Shown in pieces: positions 57,427 to 64,000 of a DNA stretch of 64,000 nt. Where the stretch lies: NCBI GenBank assembly GCA_026545225.1, contig CM048849.1:51468836-51532835 (forward strand), given 5' to 3'. Position numbers and translations under genes: made by a program. The notes under the pieces were generated by a model. That model had not been told where the DNA came from. It did not search any database and saw only the letters and a program-made list of their open reading frames with translations. Position 1 is the first letter of the stretch. Each line of letters begins with the position of its first letter. The DNA comes from Cornus controversa. Taxonomy: Eukaryota; Streptophyta; Magnoliopsida; Cornales; Cornaceae.

Positions 57427-59437
57427 ATATTAATGAGATATATATTAATTTATATAGAGAGAGAGAGTGGTATAATGGTAGAATAATATTGAAAGTACCT
57501 TTTCTGTCTATATTTTATACTGATTTATCAAAATCAGGATATAACCAAAAACAGAACATAGACAAAATGTCAAGCTTATGCGATCATCTTTCTACTTAAT
57601 ATATGCCAAATAAACTGTAGAATAATATTGAAAGTTCATATTCTTGTTTCCATAATTGTCATTCATGAAATTACGAAATTGGGCTTATGAGAATATGCCA
57701 AAAACCAACTTGGACTAACTCTTACTAAATTTTCAGGTAGACCAAATCCCTAAAACTCTTCTCCCCACTGCAGAAAATGCGTGGTAGCCCGCTATTGCCT
57801 GTAGCCTATTTATTTACACACAGACCAATTCTGAAAGTCTCTTTACTTGTTTCGCCTCAAAATTAACTAACACCAGGCACAAGTTATCCATTAAAGTTGA
57901 GTAATATCCTCGAAAGTACACACACGACAAATATACGATACAACATCAATATGATAATACGAAAAGATTTTAAAAAATAAAATATGAACACGATAATAAT
58001 ACGATTGCAAAATAATAATATAATATATTAATATATATTAATTATTTAACCAAAAAATATTACATTAACGAAATATTTCTATTTATCAACAAGTAATTAA
58101 TAACGAACAAATTTATAAACAAAAATAGACAAATATATTAAAATAGATTAAAGAATTAGACTTTTTTAGTCTTCTACATATATTTAGCTTAAATTTTTAA
58201 TCATAACTTAATCGCATATAATTTTCTTTCGAAACAATTAAATATAAATCATTACTACGAACTGTTCGACACGTGTTCAAGGAGTGTCCGAAAAGTGTTC
58301 TAAAAAAAATGTCAGGACACTTTTACGAAGTATCCAACACGGGTATGACACCCTCGGTGAAATGTCGGTACTTTCTAGGTAATCATCATTCACCACAGAG
58401 TAGAGATGTCAACGGATCGGGTTCAAGATGGCCACCCGAATAAAAAACTTTTTTCAAACCCATCCTATCTTACTTCACATTGGAGTTGGGACAAGTTCAG
58501 ATCACACCGATATACATATTTTTAAAGAAAAAAATTCAAACTTAATATATATTTTTTTAGTATAGTCAAATATTTAACAATCATAGTAACAAAAATGTTG
58601 TTAAATCTTAAAATTATCATAAGAAATAAAGAAAAAAAATTATATCTAATAAAAGAATATTTATTTATCTATTTATTATTAATCGAGACGGGTTCAAAAT
58701 TTGACGAGTTTTAAACTTTCTTTTTAAATTTACTCTTAATCTTATTAGGATGATCCCAAACTCATTTTTGAAAATCTTCATCAGAACATCAATCATCTTG
58801 GTTTGTTAAAGGCTTAGAACATCAGATTCAAAGGTGCATAAAAAAAACTTCATTTTAATATAGAGCTAAGCTTCTTGCAGAATACAATTAAATGGAGAGT
58901 TCAGAATTGATTAACCAAAATATTAAAGAAAAACAAAGTATAGTAATAAAGTAAAAATCGTTATATAATACTATATACTTTATAGTTATACGCATCAGCT
59001 CCTCAAAAGTCACAAAAAGATTATAAAGCCAGTGTGAACAGGTACCAATAAAGGAAAAAAATGTCAAACTGTTAAAGAACAATTTTTATGATTGGCCGAT
59101 TGTCATATACAGTGATACTTCAATATTAAGGCTTCTCCATGTTTCTCATAATTAAAATCTTCAATTGTTTTTCTATCCATGGCCAATATGCACTTTATTG
59201 ACATCAAGATCTAAAAATTAGGGTGTGTTTGGAACAACTTTTAACAAAGAACGGTTTCCAATAATAACAATTGTAGCCATACATACCGGTTAAGGCCTAA
59301 TCATCTCTTAGTTGCGTTTACATATTCTTTTGTTCCTAATTAAATGTTTCAACAGAATTGTAGCTTCAACATGCTTGGAAAAGGCTGTCTACTTACAATG
59401 ACATGGCATGGACTATTTTTTATTTTTGTTTGGAAAA

Positions 59438-59475
<38 letters not shown>

Positions 59476-60614
59476 GTTATACACATCGGAAAAAGTTTTT
59501 ACTATCTAATTTCATCTTACCACATGAACGGTATGGATTGAAAGTAGAGTTGTTGAGTCAGGGTTTCATTGATGATTACTTGGATTCAAATGTTTTTGTT
59601 CATTTGATCTAAATTTCGATGATAACATTGAACGAATAGAATTCAAGTTCATTGACGAAAGAATTTTACTTTATGAAATCAAATGAAAGTTGGTGAGACC
59701 CTAATTTATGGAATATTTTTTCAAGCCCAAAAAAATGATATTATTTTCTTTCAATTCAGGGGCTAAGGTTTCATGAAATGTTATTTGCAAGCTAAAAGAG
59801 GAATGGGGATTGGGTATCTCAAATTTGGAGGTTAGCTGTTCTAAAACACATTTGGAACCTATTAAAGAACAGAAAATGTTGTATTTGGGCCTAGTAGGTG
59901 CAAACCTAGCTACTTGATGAATGATCAAAACTTTGGTTGGGCTTTTCGTAGCCTTATTGGGCCTTTCTTTATTTGGGCTCAAGGCTTTGTTTTTTGTGGC
60001 CTACTTTCTGCTGCTGCGTGAGCTTGTCATCCCCTGTACATTCTTTTGACTCTGTATACTAGATTTGATCATTTATCCCGACACACACACGAACTACAAT
60101 TTATCATTTATCAGAAAATAAAAGGAAAAAGGAAAAGAAATAAGCTTGCAATAATCTTAATTATTTTCAAATGACATCAAGGGTGGTAGTTGAGTAATAT
60201 TTTTTGACTTTTAAAGTAAAAAATTGAAGATTAAAATTTTATAAAATAACGTGAATACGTGAGTTTCTTGTCGGTATAGAAATAAATAAAGGACTTCAAA
60301 TGAGAAAAATCCTAAAAAGGTATGAACAGTGGGGCGGCCTCTGGCTTCCACTAATACATCCAAACAGACAAATAAATCAAAAGTTAGATACCCCAATCAA
60401 ATGAGCTCCACAACCTCACTCTTTTTATGTTCTCGAATTCAATAATGATCTCTTTATTTCTTCTCATCCTTTTCTCATTCTAATCTCTTTCTCATACATA
60501 TAGAATTAGGAACAAACATCTTTCTGCTAAATTTAGCTCAACTAACAACATATATATACCCTTAAACTAGCCCAAACTTTTCCGCTAAATTTAGCACTTG
60601 TTCCTAATCCATCT

Positions 60615-60657
<43 letters not shown>

Positions 60658-60880
60658 TGCACAATATTATCCTACAAATTAATGGTACCTAAGCATCATT
60701 TTCTACCCTACATCATTGCCTGTAGATGGCCCAGCATTGCTTATCCTTGTTTGTAGGTCACGCCATTTTCTCTGTCATTTGTTCGAGACTTTTACAACAC
60801 AGCAATGTCCCTTCCAAGCTCTCAATATTTATTTTCTTTCTAAACATGAATTATATATCATATACCCAATTTGTCTGAGA
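57180..60880. other. gene-poor intergenic region
   Basis: No supported gene on either strand. (TA)n microsatellites lie at about 57393-57423, 59440-59473 and 60619-60653. Frames such as those at 57366 and 59344 are (TA)n artefacts. Around 58400-58740 are words of the AACGGATCGGGTTC type, common in plant DNA transposons, but no element can be bounded. Confidence 0.5.
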
Positions 60881-60886
60881 TTTATT
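60881..60886 (-). terminator. candidate polyadenylation signal of the bHLH gene
   Basis: AATAAA on the minus strand (TTTATT on plus), about 75 nt after the stop codon. Confidence 0.35.
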
Positions 60887-60959
60887 TTGTATTAGCTGCA
60901 GAGAAGATTGAGGAGCTTCTTTAGTTTCTCCATCTCCTCTTTATGTACCTAAATGTTCC

Positions 60960-61109
60960 TCAAAATGTGGGCGTCCAGAAACCAGCTGTGGTCTCATTCA
61001 CAACTGGGAATGTGCTTGATATTGGCACGAGGCAAAGTCCTTGGCTTCTTAGCTCTTGTTTAGGCCCTTCTGACTCAACCTTCAATCTATCATAAGCCTG
61101 CAAAATTAT

Positions 61110-61146
<37 letters not shown>

Positions 61147-63195
61147 TCTATATGTTTATAAAGTACAATTCTATATCCTTCTTGTGGTAGTTATTTAGTA
61201 GATTGAATAAAATTAAGACAACTTAATATTTATTTACCGAAAAAAAAAGACAACTTAATATTTGTAGTACCTGTTGGAGTTGAATGGGAGGAGGTCCATT
61301 TTTCATATATGGAGTACTTAAAACCTGAAAACATATATAAAAACAACTTATAAGTTTGATAATATAATTTTGGTTTCTAAATATATTAGAGTACTATCAC
61401 TTCAATGTCAAAAGTTGTAGCAAGAGGATGATCAATAATGGAACATACACGGACTTGTTGATGGAGAAACTTGATATACACAATCGCTTCATGGAGAACA
61501 GATGCAGTGTCAGTCTGAAACAAATGAAAGGTTGAAATTAACCCTAAGTTCTGAAAATTCTATTGGAAATTAAAAAATAGAAGAAAATTCCAAAAATTTA
61601 CCTTTCCAAAAGGCGAAACCAATTGCTGGAGGGCAGTGACTCGGTCCCCTAGCTTCTCTTTCCGGACCTGATAAAAAAGCTAGAAGTTCTCATCCATTTC
61701 TTTGAACAAAAGATAATATTAATTATTACAAAGAAAAAACTTGAGGCTCATGTTAAAAGAGTGCTCCAATCTTTAGTACGTACCTTAAAAGTTGGTAATG
61801 GTGATGGAGTATCAAACCGCTGTCTTTTAAGTGCCGGTTCACTGCTGCTATTCTTCACCACTGAGCTTGAGTATTGAACATCCTCCTTACCAGACTGGAA
61901 ATTAACCATTTTAACATATTAAATAATTCAGTCTAAAAATTCTAGCCATATATGATATATGTAGCTATATGTGAACTTTATATATATATTTATATCATGA
62001 ATCACCATATATATATATATTTACCTTTGCAGTACTGAGGTTGGGGCAATTGGTTTTCTCTTCAAACGTTGACACGAGCAATTGTGATGGTGATGAAGGA
62101 AAAGACCTAGCCTGTATATCATTCACAGCTGCAGCCGAGGCGTTCCAGAAGCGTGTGTTGTTGTTGAAGAGAAAATGATTTCTAGGTTCTAGTCTTGGCA
62201 TTGAAGGGCTCAACAAGGGAGAGAATTTAGGCAAAGAAGGAGAAATAACATTTAAGTTTGTCTGGTAATTTGGTATAGATGGATTGTTCATTGATGGCTT
62301 GTCAAATTGAGATTGTTGTGGTTGAGGATCATCGATATCAAATAGAGTTTGCAGCAATTTTGAAGGGCAGTGATATGAAGCTGAGCTCATTGAAAAACTG
62401 GTAGGTAAGCCTTGGCAAGCTGGGGTACAGTTGCCGGAGCTAGTGACACTGTTCAAACATGGCTCATCTGAGGAAAACCCTAATTGATTCATCGGTTTGA
62501 ATTCATCAATCGATGAATCTTGGCCTAAGCTGCTTGGACTCCACTCCTTTTGGATTTGAGGACAATCGATCCCACTTTGTTTATAATTCAATCTCAAATT
62601 CATATCTTCTTGTAGCATTGGATAATGATAGTTATTCTCAGCTCTTCCACTGCAAATAAAAAAGACCAGAACAAAATTTAGCTTCAACAATCAAAATAAT
62701 TGATCAAATTGACTTCTCCTTCATGGAATGATTACAATGAAAGTATGTCCTGTAATTAGGTCTTATGGAATCCAAACTTCAACCATATATAATAATTTCA
62801 TGTGTCATATTTTTCTATAATATTGTAAACTTTTGGTACATAAAATACTAATATATATATATATATATATATGGCTATAAACGCAGCTTCATATATACTC
62901 ACAGTGAAGCTTTGATACCCATCGGTTGTTGCCAAGTTGAATTCATCAAGGTGGTGCCACTGCCACTTACCGAGTCCGGCTGCTGAGACTTCTGCATATC
63001 TTGGAGCGCCATAGAAGCATCAGAAACTGAGCAAGACTCATCACAAGACCTTGCCTTTGTGCCCACCAAGTCACTTGCCCATCCAAAGTTTCCTATATCA
63101 TTCATTGGCGTCGAACAAAGCGATGATCCGAACGTGGTCTTCGACAAATTCCACCAGTTTTCGCCACAAATCCCATTTTGCAATTGATCTGCCAT
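60960..63195 (-). CDS. bHLH transcription factor, bHLH112-like (atypical basic region), 7 exons
   Basis: Exons on the minus strand are 63195-62903, 62649-62025, 61894-61784, 61667-61602, 61514-61449, 61324-61271 and 61097-60960. All borders are GT-AG and phases join to 450 codons plus stop. The N-terminus (MADQLQNGICGENWWNL) and a long Ser/Pro/Asn-rich middle resemble the bHLH112/bHLH123 subgroup. The bHLH region spans exons 3-6, about residues 328-390 (LKRQRFDTPSPLPTFK, VRKEKLGDRVTALQQLVSPFGK, TDTASVLHEAIVYIKFLHQQVR). The basic part lacks the usual His-Glu-Arg triplet, as is known for this subgroup. The C-terminus ends FWTPTF. It probably acts as a nuclear regulator. ATG 63195 has a good context (GCCATGGC); an in-frame ATG at 63225 could add 10 residues. 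Confidence 0.92.
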
Positions 63196-64000
63196 GGCCA
63201 AAGGTTGCTTATATGATGTGTACATGTTAGGTGTGTCCTATATAGTGCTTATATGTTGATACGCTCTCTTCTAGCTTGAGCTCTTTGATCTTGTTTGCAG
63301 CTTTGGGTTTTCTATGATCTAGTTTAGTTTCTGTAATTGCACACTTTGGTGTTATATATAATCATATGTGTGGGTGTGGGTGTGTTTGTGTTTGTGTTTG
63401 TGTTTGTGTAAAACGGTTTGAGTGCAGAGGGTGGAAACTCCTCGAATATCGTTGACTTTTCAAGAGAGGACAATTAGACAAACAAAAGAGCGTTTTGATT
63501 TATCACATCAATAAAGAAAGTGAAAATGAAAAAAAAAAAAAAAAAGGCATTCTGAATATGAATCGAATTTTTCTGTTATTTTATATTATTTTTTTAATTA
63601 TCTCCTACTTTATTAATTATTTATATAGTTATTACTTTATAATTAAACTTTTATTCCTCATTGAAAAAGGCATATGATATGATGAAAGCGTCCGATTACC
63701 ATGCCACGGTCGAATAATATACCTTTAGCTCTTAAAATAATAAGGCTGAAATTCTTTATTCTTATAACCAGAATTTCAGGACCATTGATCACTTTATTTA
63801 AATGTAGCGTCTAATTACAATTCGTAGTGGTACTGTTTAAAGTATGATATATGATTGTTCAAATAATTCATGCTTAGGATAAGCCAGTTTAATGGATTAA
63901 AGGATAGCGAATTTTCCTGATTTGGATTTGATGATGAAAAATTAATCTAGGATGTGTTCGGCTGCATAAAATTAAAGTCTTTGAATTAAAATTGGTAGAA
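63196..64000. other. upstream region of the bHLH gene
   Basis: A minus-strand TATA-like CTATATAGG lies near 63240 and another (ATATATAA) near 63352; the latter leaves a more usual leader length. A (TGTGTT)n microsatellite is at about 63366-63410, then poly(A) at 63527-63545. No other gene is seen up to the window end. Confidence 0.45.

Noticed and set aside
57366-57599. Tyr-Ile repeat protein (similar frames at 1393, 2306, 59344 and 59403)
   Set aside because: These come from (TA)n microsatellites.

Overview
This is an AT-rich eudicot nuclear window. The genes have introns with GT-AG borders, are plant-specific (S-domain receptor kinases, a PBP1/KIC-like EF-hand protein, a bHLH112-like factor), and lie among LTR retrotransposons, a TRIM, a SINE, MITEs and hAT remnants. 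I cannot name the species.

The left four-fifths is a tandem array built from one ancestral module: an S-domain (G-type lectin) receptor-like kinase (RLK) followed by a small EF-hand gene on the same strand. Unit 1 has an intact 7-exon RLK (2682-8992, 843 aa) and an EF-hand pseudogene (11210-12213) split by a 645-bp solo-LTR-like insertion. Unit A (about 24545-30930) keeps an intact S-domain exon (24648-25949), but has lost exons 2-6 and most of exon 7 to a deletion; what is left resembles an SLG-type secreted S-domain protein. Unit B (about 30931 onward) is a near-identical tandem copy of A with a complete RLK (31033-47081, 822 aa). Its first intron is 11.3 kb and holds a nested Ty3-gypsy element. 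An intact EF-hand gene follows (49342-49695). Unit 4 is a decayed RLK fragment (54040 to about 55500) followed by a second intact EF-hand gene (56826-57179).

Between units 1 and A (12.6-22.4 kb) is a graveyard of transposable elements: a Ty1-copia body, a minus-strand gypsy gag/protease piece, LTR-like DNA, a second copia 5' end, a hAT (RICESLEEPER-like) transposase fragment and a TRIM. From 57.2 to 61 kb I see no gene. A complete 7-exon bHLH gene lies on the minus strand (60960-63195).

The RLKs are predicted plasma-membrane receptors with extracellular B-lectin, S-locus glycoprotein and PAN modules and a cytosolic Ser/Thr kinase. The EF-hand protein belongs to a small calcium-sensor family. 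The repeated physical pairing of receptor and calcium sensor is the most interesting organisational feature; any functional link between them is inference. The local history can be read in part: a gypsy element inserted in intron 1 and was internally deleted, the module was then duplicated in tandem (breakpoint at about 30930), and copy A was afterwards cut down by several deletions.
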